NCBI GenBank assembly: GCA_016870995.1 | Contig: VFZU01000044.1 | Location: 1-43,015, forward strand | Direction: 5' to 3' | DNA: 43,015 nucleotides | DNA from: Acidobacteriota bacterium | GTDB lineage: Bacteria > Acidobacteriota > Terriglobia > Bryobacterales > Bryobacteraceae | Shown here: positions 7,239 to 15,600 of the stretch, piece after piece | How positions within the stretch are numbered: position 1 is the stretch's first letter | Layout of the letters: each line of letters starts with the position of its first letter | Notes under the pieces: generated by a model | Databases searched by the model: none | What the model was told of the DNA's origin: nothing | What the model saw: the letters and a program-made list of their open reading frames with translations, nothing else | Translations under genes and position numbers: made by a program

Positions 7239-7924
7239 TTCGTATCTCTACTTTCACCTGCGGTCATTGCGAGGAGATTTTGCTTCAGGCCCGTGCGAAT
7301 GACCATCACGACATGGATCAACACGAATAGCACCAGGGCAATCGTGCAAAAGAAATGGATGGTGCGGGCGGATTGATGTCCGCCGAAGACCGTTACGGCG
7401 AGCGGGAAGGCTGAGGTGAAAGCCGGAGACATGGCGAGGCCAGTCCAGATCATCAGGGGAAACAAACCGAAAATCACGCTCAGGTAGGCGAGCTGTTGCA
7501 GCAGGTTGTAAGAGCCAGAACGACTCTGAGGTCTCATATGTGGCCGAATTTCTTGAAGCAATGCTGCGATCGAGAAATTGGCGGGAAGCAGATGTTTTCG
7601 GAAGTGGCCATTGATGAGGCCGGCGATTCCATATACCAAGGCCGCAAATACAACCAGCCATGCAGCTTCGAAGTGCAGCGAACGGCTCCAGCCGTTTTGA
7701 TCCGGAAGCACATAATCGTAACCGGTCTTGACGCCCGCTCGGGAGGATGGAATCGGGATATCGAACAGTGAGGCAGTATTGACGTTGCCTACTTCGCCCC
7801 AATAAAAGCGCGGGTGGGAGATCACAAGTTCGATTCCAGTGACCAATAATGCGAAAAAGGCAATGGTGGTGAGCCAGTGAGTGACGCGCACCAGGACGCA
7901 ATGGCGTGGATTTGCCTCAGGCAT
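7235..7924 (-). CDS. Membrane cytochrome b (cytochrome b561/Ni-Fe hydrogenase b-type)
   Basis: The 229-residue protein has four to five hydrophobic segments (about 13-32, 85-108, 140-160, 170-182 and 190-212). It has His residues at positions suited to bind two b haems: RVTHWL near 15, HFEAAW near 84, and TIHFF and LIHVVMV in the last two helices. This is the pattern of the di-haem cytochrome b family (PF01292 or gamma-subunit type) that links the quinone pool to periplasmic oxidoreductases. The next gene, overlapping by four bases, encodes an exported molybdopterin enzyme. Together they form a simple quinol-linked redox pair. The ATG start is supported by the RVTHWL motif near the N-terminus; the ribosome-binding site is weak. 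Confidence 0.8.
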   Translation of the reverse strand: MPEANPRHCVLVRVTHWLTTIAFFALLVTGIELVISHPRFYWGEVGNVNTASLFDIPIPSSRAGVKTGYDYVLPDQNGWSRSLHFEAAWLVVFAALVYGIAGLINGHFRKHLLPANFSIAALLQEIRPHMRPQSRSGSYNLLQQLAYLSVIFGLFPLMIWTGLAMSPAFTSAFPLAVTVFGGHQSARTIHFFCTIALVLFVLIHVVMVIRTGLKQNLLAMTAGESRDTK

Positions 7925-7936
7925 TGGCAGATTGTT

Positions 7937-8821
7937 TCACAAATCCAGGATGGGTTTCGTCTTGTGCATGAGCTCAGTGGCAAGCGTGAACGGATCTGCT
8001 TGTTGGTACATGGGCAGGAATAGTTCAACAGAGATTGGCCCTTGGTAGCCTTTCGACGCGAGCTTGCTCAGGATCGACTTGAGCGGCGCTATTCCATCGC
8101 CCGGAGCAAGGCGAGACTGCAGATCGAGCAGTTCCCTTGGAATTGCTGGAGTGTCGTTGATGTGGGCGTGAAGGATCTCGCCTGGGCGTATCATCTCGAG
8201 GTCTTCGATTTTGCTCGGTCCTGAGAAGAAGTGGTAGGTGTCAAAGAGGATGCCGAAGCTAGGGTGAGCAGCGGCACGGTGGAGTTGGAGCGCGGTGGGA
8301 AGAGACGCCATGAAGGTGGAACTGCGTACGAACTCTGCGCAGACTTTGATTTTGAATTGCGCAGCGGTGTCGGCGACTTTGCGAATTTGGGCCGGGCTTG
8401 CCTTGTAATCGTCGAGAGTGAAACGGGCGGCTGTGACACCTGGAGAGTAAACAACGGGAGCGCCGAGGAAAGCGAATTGTTCGCAACGGCGCTTGAATTC
8501 GTCGAGGTTCCGATTGAAGTTTGGATTAGGTTCCCACAGGCCCATGGTTCCGATGGCGCCAGAAACAACGGTGAGGCCATTGTCTGTCAGGATGCGCTTG
8601 GCATCGGCCAGGGAGTGTTGCTTCAAAAAATTGTCAAGTTGCTGAGCGGCCGGTTCCACCTGTTTGATCCCGGCCTTAGCCCAGCCTTCGAGCGACTTCT
8701 GGTAGCCAGCTCCGGCCGAGGTGAATTGATGCATGCTGAGTGTCATTGAAGGTGCGGATGCCGATGCGGGACTTGCCGCCATTGCGAATAAAGATTCGAT
8801 GGTGGCGCGACGGCAGAGCAT
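7937..8821 (-). CDS. Exported sugar-phosphate isomerase/epimerase-like TIM barrel
   Basis: The 294-residue protein fits the AP endonuclease 2/xylose-isomerase-like TIM-barrel family (PF01261). Recognisable pieces are VEPAAQQ on strand 1-2, KVCAEF, SFGILFDTYHFF (metal-site Asp and His), HAHINDTP and a late ISVELF with the last metal Glu. These enzymes isomerise or epimerise free sugars or related ketoses. The frame is open back to 8965, but that would run into the divergent gene. The ATG at 8821 gives a leader MLCRRATIESLFAMAASPAS that looks like a Tat signal, as in many such acidobacterial proteins, and AAAGGCGG lies upstream. The cytochrome b gene follows 12 bases later, so co-transcription is likely. 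The link between isomerase and redox pair is not explained. Confidence 0.8.
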   Translation of the reverse strand: MLCRRATIESLFAMAASPASASAPSMTLSMHQFTSAGAGYQKSLEGWAKAGIKQVEPAAQQLDNFLKQHSLADAKRILTDNGLTVVSGAIGTMGLWEPNPNFNRNLDEFKRRCEQFAFLGAPVVYSPGVTAARFTLDDYKASPAQIRKVADTAAQFKIKVCAEFVRSSTFMASLPTALQLHRAAAHPSFGILFDTYHFFSGPSKIEDLEMIRPGEILHAHINDTPAIPRELLDLQSRLAPGDGIAPLKSILSKLASKGYQGPISVELFLPMYQQADPFTLATELMHKTKPILDL

Positions 8822-8876
8822 CAGAATCACAATACCGCCTTTCTGTTGGCAATATGTTTTGAAATAATGCTGGGTG

Positions 8877-11800
8877 ATGTTTCGAGATCTTCTAGTTGTG
8901 GCATTCCTGTCGAGTTGTCTGCATGCACAGGATTCGTTTGTACAGACAGTAAAGCCGTTGATCAATAGCTACTGCATTGGTTGCCATCAAGGAGCAAACG
9001 CCGCAGCACAGTTCGATTTGAAGCAATATGAAAGCTCCGGTGCCATTGCGAAAGATCATGCCCGCTGGGCACTGCTTGAAGAGCGAGTGGCTGGCATGAC
9101 GATGCCGCCAAAAGGCGTAAAGCAACCCAGCGACGCCGAGCGTGCTGCCTTGACGAATTGGGTCAAAACATTTCTCAAACAGGAGGCCGCAAAAAGCGCT
9201 GGCGATCCCGGAGTGGTGCTTACAAGAAGGTTGAGTAACGCCGAGTACAACAATTCGATTCGTGATCTGACGGGTGTGGATCTGAAACCGGCGAAAGAAT
9301 TTCCGGTCGATCCGACAAACGCTGCTGGCTTTGACAACTCGGGTGAGTCTCTTTCGATGTCACCTGCACTCTTGAACAAGTATCTACAGGCGGCGCGAAA
9401 GGTTTCAAACCACCTGGCGCTTGGCATGGAGGGATTGTTGTTTGCCCCGCATCCGATGCTTGCCGAAACAGACCGTGAGAAGTTCACCATTCAGCGCATC
9501 GTTGAGTTTTATGACCGGCAGCCGACCGACTACGCTGCCTATTTTGAAGCGGCCTGGCGATTCAAGAACCGTGCGGCCCTAGGAAAGCCAAGTGCGGCTT
9601 TGGATGATTTTGCCAAAGAGGCGAAGGTCAGCTCGAAGTATTTACCGATGGTTTGGCAATTGCTGGAAGAATCGAATGAGCCTTTAGGGCCTGTGGCCAA
9701 GCTGCAGTGGATGTGGCGCATGCTTCCCGGTGCTCAGCACAACCAGATGGATGCGGTGAAGGAAGGCTGCGTGAAGATGCGGGATTATGTGCTGAAGATT
9801 CGCAAGCTCACGGCTGCCCAATTCCGGAGTCCGCGTGTGGTGGGGCTGAGCGGAACCTCGCAGCCATTGATGAACTGGAAGCTACGTGCTTATGCCTCGC
9901 ATCGCATGGATTTCGATCGAACCGCGTTGCAGGTAGAGGGCGAGTCGCCCATGGTGGTTCCACCGATGCGACCAGCTTTTGGCGTGCCGACGGAGGATGC
10001 GGTTGCATCCCGCAATGCTGCCATCGCAGCACGGCTGAGAGTTGGTGACTCTGAGTTGTTTGTTCCATCCGGGCAACGCAAGGCTTATGAGGCCTCCTTC
10101 GCGAGGTTTAGTGCGGTGTTTCCAGATGCGTTCTACATTCGCGAGCGAGGAAGGTTTTATCCTGACGATTCTGAAGATCAGGGCCGTCTGTTGAGCGCTG
10201 GCTTTCATAACGTGATGGGTTACTTTCGGGACGACACTCCTCTGATGGAGCTGGTGCTCGATGAGGAGCAGCGTAAAGAGCTGGATCGGTTGTGGATGGA
10301 GTTCGATACCATCGCCGACTTTACAACCCGGACGTACGTACAATTCTTCTTCAATCAAAGCGGCGAGATCGAAGGGCGAGGAAGAGAGTCTGGCAGCTTC
10401 CGTCCCTCGGATCAGGAAGTGACCTCGGAGAGGGTGATTTTCGGGATTCGTGATGCTTACCTGGCTAAGGCATCCGCCAAGGATGATGAGCTGGGACGGG
10501 AGGCGATTCGAGAGCACTTTGCTCGTGTCAACACGATGATCCGCGGGGTGGAGCGTGCGCGACTAGAGTCGCAGCCGAAGCATCTGGAGTCGTTGCTTCA
10601 ACTCGCTGCGCGCGCTTACCGCCGCCCTCTCATTGAATCGGAAAAAGAGAGTTTGCGCACTTATTATCGAAGCCTGCGCGAGCAGAGTGCATTGACGCAC
10701 GAAGATGCAATGCGGGATATGGTGACGCTGGTGTTGATGTCGCCAGATTTTTCTTATCGACTCGAAACCGCTGAGCCGAAGCAGGTTACTCAGATTGCTG
10801 CGCCCAAGCCTTCATGCCGAAAACCGGCGGCAGTTGCGACGGTGCCGAGCACCAAGCTCTTAAGCGGAGCCGCGATGGCCAGCCGGTTGAGCTTTTTGTT
10901 GTGGTCGAGTTTGCCAGATGCCGAGCTCAGCACTTTGGGTGCGAACGGTGATTTGTTGAAGCCAGAGGCGCTGGCTGGGCAGGTGCGCCGAATGTTGAAG
11001 GATGAAAAGGCAAAGGCGCTATCGATTGAATTTGCAGGCAATTGGCTTGAGTTCCGACGATTCGAGGATCACAACAGTGTGGATCGAACGCGCTTTACTG
11101 AGTTCACCAATGAATTGCGGCAAGCGATGTTTGAGGAGCCCGTACGGTTCATCGATGATTTGATTCGCAACGGGAAGCCGATGACTGAGGTTCTCTATGG
11201 CAAACATACCTTCGTCAATGCAGTTTTGGCCAGGCACTATGGCATGAACGAGATGATTCGGATTCGAGGAGCAGAGTGGGTTCGCGTGAGCAACGCTCGG
11301 TTCTATGGCCGAGGCGGTTTGTTACCGATGGCTGCGTTCCTGACGAAGAACTCCCCTGGCTTGAGGACTAGCCCGGTAAAGCGTGGTTACTGGGTTGCGA
11401 AAACTCTGCTGGGAGAATCGATCCCTCCACCGCCGCCACAAGTTCCGGAATTGCCCAACGATGAATCCAAGATGGAACTGCCATTGCGGGAAATGTTAGC
11501 CAAGCATCGAGCCAACGCGAGTTGCGCCGGATGTCATGCGCGTTTTGATGGATTTGGCCTTGCCTTTGAAAGTTATGGCCCTGTGGGTGAGCGACGGAAA
11601 ATGGATCTTGCGGGCCGTATTGTGGACACACGGGCTGAATTTCCTGGAGGCGCCCAGGGTAGCGGCATTGAAGATTTGCTCTCTTACATCAAGGCCAGTC
11701 GTGAAAAGGATTTTACGAATAACCTGGTTCGGAAATTGCTCGTGTATGCCCTTGGTCGAGGCTTGCAATTGAGCGATGAACCTCTGGTTGAATCGATGAA

Positions 11801-11930
11801 GAAGTCGTTTGCGGAGAATGATTTTAAGTTTTCCGCTTTGTTAGAATCAATCGTCATGAGCCTGCAGTTCCGCGAACAGCGGAACCCTGCGGTTGAGACT
11901 CGCCTCAAGGAAAATCCAAAGGGAGACTAG
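8877..11930 (+). CDS. Large secreted cytochrome-like DUF1587/1595/1592/1588/1585 protein
   Basis: The 1017-residue protein has a signal peptide (FRDLLVVAFLSSCLHAQ) and a cytochrome c-type haem site CIGCH at residues 33-37. Then come DUF1587 (about 110-175, RRLSNAEYNNSIRDLTGVDL), a long middle region without a recognised domain (175-575), DUF1595 (576-640, AARAYRRPL), DUF1592 (665-790), DUF1588 (805-900, containing a second CAGCH site) and DUF1585 at the end. This architecture is typical of Planctomycetota and Acidobacteriota and is thought to act in the envelope, perhaps in polysaccharide or redox metabolism; the reaction is unknown. The DUF1552 gene follows after two bases, the standard pairing. 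A GTG codon precedes the chosen ATG. The start is 55 bp from the divergent isomerase start. Confidence 0.9.
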   Translation: MFRDLLVVAFLSSCLHAQDSFVQTVKPLINSYCIGCHQGANAAAQFDLKQYESSGAIAKDHARWALLEERVAGMTMPPKGVKQPSDAERAALTNWVKTFLKQEAAKSAGDPGVVLTRRLSNAEYNNSIRDLTGVDLKPAKEFPVDPTNAAGFDNSGESLSMSPALLNKYLQAARKVSNHLALGMEGLLFAPHPMLAETDREKFTIQRIVEFYDRQPTDYAAYFEAAWRFKNRAALGKPSAALDDFAKEAKVSSKYLPMVWQLLEESNEPLGPVAKLQWMWRMLPGAQHNQMDAVKEGCVKMRDYVLKIRKLTAAQFRSPRVVGLSGTSQPLMNWKLRAYASHRMDFDRTALQVEGESPMVVPPMRPAFGVPTEDAVASRNAAIAARLRVGDSELFVPSGQRKAYEASFARFSAVFPDAFYIRERGRFYPDDSEDQGRLLSAGFHNVMGYFRDDTPLMELVLDEEQRKELDRLWMEFDTIADFTTRTYVQFFFNQSGEIEGRGRESGSFRPSDQEVTSERVIFGIRDAYLAKASAKDDELGREAIREHFARVNTMIRGVERARLESQPKHLESLLQLAARAYRRPLIESEKESLRTYYRSLREQSALTHEDAMRDMVTLVLMSPDFSYRLETAEPKQVTQIAAPKPSCRKPAAVATVPSTKLLSGAAMASRLSFLLWSSLPDAELSTLGANGDLLKPEALAGQVRRMLKDEKAKALSIEFAGNWLEFRRFEDHNSVDRTRFTEFTNELRQAMFEEPVRFIDDLIRNGKPMTEVLYGKHTFVNAVLARHYGMNEMIRIRGAEWVRVSNARFYGRGGLLPMAAFLTKNSPGLRTSPVKRGYWVAKTLLGESIPPPPPQVPELPNDESKMELPLREMLAKHRANASCAGCHARFDGFGLAFESYGPVGERRKMDLAGRIVDTRAEFPGGAQGSGIEDLLSYIKASREKDFTNNLVRKLLVYALGRGLQLSDEPLVESMKKSFAENDFKFSALLESIVMSLQFREQRNPAVETRLKENPKGD

Positions 11931-11932
11931 CG

Positions 11933-13231
11933 ATGAAATCACAGTCGAGAATCGCGCGTAGAACTGTATTGCGGGGAGCCGGAGTCGCACTGACCATCCC
12001 TTGGCTTGAGTCACTAAATGCAGCGGTGCCTGCGCCCAAGCGATTCGCGGTGTTGTTCATGGGCAATGGTGTGAACGAGGATCAATGGAGTGCCAAAGGC
12101 CAGGGCGCTTCGATGCAATTGAGTAAGTCTCTCGAACCTCTTGCCCCATTGCGGCAGAAGATCAATGTGATTGATGGGTTGTTTGTAAAGTCCCTTACAG
12201 GGCAGGGAATTCACCCGGCTCAGACGGGGAGCATCTTGTCGGGCGCATCAATCCAGCGTGGCCCGATTTTGCGATCTGGCGTGACAGTGGACCAGATGCT
12301 CGCGAACACGATCGGGCAGGATACCGCGCAGCCCAGTATGGTGTTGGCCTGCGAGCAACCGCTGACGGGATACCACGAGACAAATTTCTCGATGGCTTAT
12401 AGTTCTCACATTTCCTGGCAGAGCCCCGATTCGCCGGTACCGACTGAGGTGTATCCTTCGCTTGCCTTTGACACTCTTTTTGAGAACCGTGGTGTGATGC
12501 GGAATGCGAGTATTCTCGACCGCGTGCGCACCAGAGCCTCAGAGCTCTCGCGGCAGGTGAGTTCCACCGACAAGGCGAAGCTCGACGAGTACCTTGGCTC
12601 TGTGCGTGACATCGAGAAGCGGATTGAGCGAATGCGGATTGATAAGCATAAGGCGGACGAAGTGGCCAAGGGTTCAAACAAGCCTGCTTGGACGATGGAC
12701 CGGCCTGCCAATGGGTTGCCCGAAGATCTTCGTGAACATACGCGCCTCATGTGTGACATCGTGGCGCTTGGTTTTCAAACGGATCGCACCAGAGTGGCTT
12801 CGTTGATTCTCGCCAATGATCTATCCGCGCAGATTTACCCGTTTTTGAATGTTCGCGAAGGCCATCATTCTGCTTCTCATGACAATTTGTCTGACGGCTA
12901 CGAGCGGATCACCCGTTTTCATCTGAGCCAATTTGCATATCTTGCGCAGAAGCTGGATGCGATGAAAGAGGGCGACGGAACGGTGCTTGACAACAGCTGC
13001 CTGTTGTTCCTTTCGAACCTCTGGTCTGGTCGGCGGCACGACAACTCACGGTTGCCATTGGTTACGGCTGGTGGGTTGAGTGGTGCCATCGAAACGGGTC
13101 GTACGATCAGCTATCTCGGGGAAAAGGACGAGAACCGGAAGATGAGCAGCCTCTACTTGTCCATCTTGCAAAAGATGGGTTTGAAGATGGATCGCTTTGG
13201 CGATGCTTCGGCTCCCCTTGAGCGTTTCTAG
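11933..13231 (+). CDS. DUF1552 Tat-exported protein
   Basis: The 432-residue protein starts with a twin-arginine leader (IARRTVLRGAGVALTIPWLE) and matches DUF1552 along its length, with FAVLFMGNGV, a SLTGQGIHPAQTGSILSG stretch and LREHTRLMCDIVALGFQTDRT late in the protein. The fold is thought to be related to alkaline-phosphatase-like sulfatases, but no activity is established. It begins two bases after the DUF1592 gene, with GGGAGA as ribosome-binding site, so the two are one operon and probably one functional unit in the envelope. The stop overlaps the convergent ROK gene's stop by four bases. Confidence 0.9.
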   Translation: MKSQSRIARRTVLRGAGVALTIPWLESLNAAVPAPKRFAVLFMGNGVNEDQWSAKGQGASMQLSKSLEPLAPLRQKINVIDGLFVKSLTGQGIHPAQTGSILSGASIQRGPILRSGVTVDQMLANTIGQDTAQPSMVLACEQPLTGYHETNFSMAYSSHISWQSPDSPVPTEVYPSLAFDTLFENRGVMRNASILDRVRTRASELSRQVSSTDKAKLDEYLGSVRDIEKRIERMRIDKHKADEVAKGSNKPAWTMDRPANGLPEDLREHTRLMCDIVALGFQTDRTRVASLILANDLSAQIYPFLNVREGHHSASHDNLSDGYERITRFHLSQFAYLAQKLDAMKEGDGTVLDNSCLLFLSNLWSGRRHDNSRLPLVTAGGLSGAIETGRTISYLGEKDENRKMSSLYLSILQKMGLKMDRFGDASAPLERF

Positions 13232-14235
13232 CGTTTCTGGATCCAGCGCAGGGCTTCGACCGCGGCGCCGCGTGAACCCGCCGTATCACCGTTGGGCATA
13301 ACTTGAATCGGAATCGATACTTGCTCTTCGCGTTGGGTGGGCATCCCTGCTTTTGTCTCAGCGATAAACCACTCCTGAAACTCGAGACCAGCCTCGAGCG
13401 CACCACCACCGATGATGAGTACATCTGGATCGAAGGTATTCACCATTTCATCGAAGAACAAGCCCAAGGCATGAGCCTGGACGCGGAAGATATCGCGGCA
13501 CATCGCGTCACCCTTTACTGCGAGACCCCGCACCTGCTTGGCGGCTTGCTGGTTGTCGAGGCTGGAAAGCTCGTGGTTGGGGTATTTATTCAGAAAATAA
13601 GGCAGTAGCGTGCGCGTGATCGCGGTCAGTGAGCAGAGCGATTCCAGATCTCCCGTGCGGCCGCAATTGCAAAGGGGGACGATGCCTTCAATGCCTGGGA
13701 TGGATTGATAAGGAATCAGCACGTGGCCCAGTTCGCCGCCGAAGCCACGACGCCCTTTGACAACTCCTCCGTTTACAATGATTCCGCCACCTAAACCTGT
13801 GCCGATAATTGCCGAAACAGAGGATGCGTCAGGGTTGTTCCCGAAGATGGAGAAGTGTCCCCAGAGGGCACCCGCATTGCCGTCGTTGAGGTAGAGAACT
13901 GGTTTGCAGAGCCGTTGCTCCAGATTGGCTCGGATGTCGAAACCAGCCCAATCGGCATGTACGAAGTTTGTGGAGCCTTTGGCGCTGAGAACTCCTGAAG
14001 CGCTGGCGGGGCCGGGCGTGTCGAGCCCAATGGCAGCGATCTCATCCATCGCGACACCGTATTTGTCGAGTGCGATCTTCAGGCCGTCTTCGATCTGTCG
14101 CAGGCACACGTCAGGACCCTGCCGCGAGAGAGCGGGATGCTCACACAGGCCTTCAATCCGGAATTTCGACTCCTCATCGAGAAGCGTGTAATTAATGGCT
14201 GTGCCGCCCAGGTCGATGCCAGCTACCAGTTTCAA
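13228..14235 (-). CDS. ROK-family sugar kinase
   Basis: The 335-residue protein is a ROK (repressor, ORF, kinase) sugar kinase without a DNA-binding domain, so an enzyme rather than a repressor. The ATP-binding start (GIDLGGTAINYTLLDE), the catalytic Asp118 in LNDGNAG, the GTGLGGGII loop (146-153) and GGELGH (167-171) are all present. The zinc motif C-x-C-G-x-x-G-C-x-E appears as CNCGRTGDLE (189-198): the third Cys is replaced by Asp196, while Cys189, Cys191 and His171 remain. Likely substrates are glucose, N-acetylglucosamine or a related sugar; the nearby nagA hints at amino sugars but is not adjacent. The start is a TTG with CGGAGAG six bases upstream, which places GIDLGGT near residue 6 as is usual. 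The cytoplasm is expected. Confidence 0.88.
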   Translation of the reverse strand: MKLVAGIDLGGTAINYTLLDEESKFRIEGLCEHPALSRQGPDVCLRQIEDGLKIALDKYGVAMDEIAAIGLDTPGPASASGVLSAKGSTNFVHADWAGFDIRANLEQRLCKPVLYLNDGNAGALWGHFSIFGNNPDASSVSAIIGTGLGGGIIVNGGVVKGRRGFGGELGHVLIPYQSIPGIEGIVPLCNCGRTGDLESLCSLTAITRTLLPYFLNKYPNHELSSLDNQQAAKQVRGLAVKGDAMCRDIFRVQAHALGLFFDEMVNTFDPDVLIIGGGALEAGLEFQEWFIAETKAGMPTQREEQVSIPIQVMPNGDTAGSRGAAVEALRWIQKR

Positions 14236-14295
14236 TGCGAACTCTCCGTAAATAGGAAGCTTATCAGGCGGCCTGCTAAGGTACCCTAAAACTTT

Positions 14296-15600
14296 ATGGA
14301 ACCAGTGCGAATCGGTATTATCGGGTCTGGAAATGTGGGCTCGGGGACGCTTGAAATTCTGTCACGCAATGCGGCGGAGCTACAGTCCAAACTTGGTTTT
14401 CCCTTGAAAGTAACGGCAGTATCGAGCAGAAACATTTTGTCCAAAGAAGTTTCGAACATTCCCGAGGGAGCCCGTGTGACCGACCGCTGGATGGATGTCG
14501 TCCATGCCGAAGATGTGGACATCGTCTGCGAATTGATTGGCGGAACGACGACTGCGGTCGAGGTGATCGAGGCAGTTGTGAAGGCCGGCAAACCTGTGGT
14601 CACGGCAAATAAGGAACTCATGGCGCTTGAGGGGCCCAGGCTGCTGGCGCTTGCGACATCTCACGGGGCCACGATCCATATGGAGGCATCGGTTGCCGGC
14701 GGGATTCCGATTCATGCAGTCCTGCGCGAAGGAATTTCAGCCGACTCGATCCAGGCATTCTTCGGAATTCTCAACGGTACTTCGAATTACATCTTGACTG
14801 AGATCGAATCCAAGTCGAGCGCATTCGATGACGTACTCGCTGAGGCACAGCGGCTCGGTTACGCCGAAGCGGATCCAACGGCCGACGTCGAAGGCTATGA
14901 CGCCAGATCGAAGTTGGCACTGTTGGCCCAGATTGCTTTTGGTCAGCAAGTGAACCCCCAAGCGATTTTCTGCGAGGGAATCCGACGGATCACGCCTTTC
15001 GATTTTCAATATGCACACACGCTGGGCCACACGATACGGCTAGTTTGCGCGGCACGGAGCACAGACTCAGGGCTGGCGCTTTCGGTGCGGCCCACGTTGA
15101 TCCCGAAGTCGACAATTCTGGCCAGCGTGCTCGGTGCTTACAACGCAATTTGGGTTCGTGGCGCGGCAGGCCAGGATACGCTTTACTATGGCCGCGGCGC
15201 GGGCCCTTTGCCCACGGGAGTTGCTGTGGTTTCGGACATCATGCGTGCTGCTCGCGACTTGAAGGCGGGGTCGCCACAGCGAGTATCGCCATTTAGCTTC
15301 CAACAACTCCAGCAGGGAGAGCTTGCTCCATCGGATGAATTCTCGAGCGGGTACTATCTGCGGTTCCGGGTGAAGGATTCGACGGGCATCATTGCCACTC
15401 TCGGCAAAATTCTCGCTGAGAACGGAATTTCCATCGATGCGGTATTGCAACTGCCGTCTGACGACAAGGCGAACCTGCCATTTGTGATCACGGTTGAGCC
15501 GGCCCGCGAAGCCGCGATCCGTCGCGCTCTCACTGCGATGAAGTCACTGGACTTCCTTGTGGAAGAGCCCTTGGCTTTGCCACTTGAGAAAGGTGTCTGA
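14296..15600 (+). CDS. hom: Homoserine dehydrogenase
   Basis: The 434-residue enzyme reduces aspartate semialdehyde to homoserine with NAD(P)H, the branch step to threonine and methionine. The nucleotide-binding loop GIIGSGNVGSGTLEIL is at 7-22, VVTANKELMA near 103 is the family signature, and GILNGTSNYILTEIE marks the substrate domain. The last 85 residues (YYLRFRVKDSTGIIATLGKI onward) form an ACT domain, which usually mediates feedback inhibition by threonine. Length and order are those of the standard monofunctional enzyme. No thrB or thrC is nearby. The stop codon overlaps the next gene's ATG (TGATG), so translation of the TPR gene is probably coupled to this one. Confidence 0.96.
   Translation: MEPVRIGIIGSGNVGSGTLEILSRNAAELQSKLGFPLKVTAVSSRNILSKEVSNIPEGARVTDRWMDVVHAEDVDIVCELIGGTTTAVEVIEAVVKAGKPVVTANKELMALEGPRLLALATSHGATIHMEASVAGGIPIHAVLREGISADSIQAFFGILNGTSNYILTEIESKSSAFDDVLAEAQRLGYAEADPTADVEGYDARSKLALLAQIAFGQQVNPQAIFCEGIRRITPFDFQYAHTLGHTIRLVCAARSTDSGLALSVRPTLIPKSTILASVLGAYNAIWVRGAAGQDTLYYGRGAGPLPTGVAVVSDIMRAARDLKAGSPQRVSPFSFQQLQQGELAPSDEFSSGYYLRFRVKDSTGIIATLGKILAENGISIDAVLQLPSDDKANLPFVITVEPAREAAIRRALTAMKSLDFLVEEPLALPLEKGV

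Noticed and set aside
6498-7924. Calling the redox pair MsrP-MsrQ
   Set aside because: The membrane partner looks like a b561/hydrogenase-type cytochrome and the catalytic subunit is short, so only the fold-level name is justified.
8822-8965. Longer N-terminus for the isomerase-like gene
   Set aside because: The extra 48 residues overlap the divergent DUF1592 gene's signal peptide and would hide the Tat-like leader that starts at 8821.
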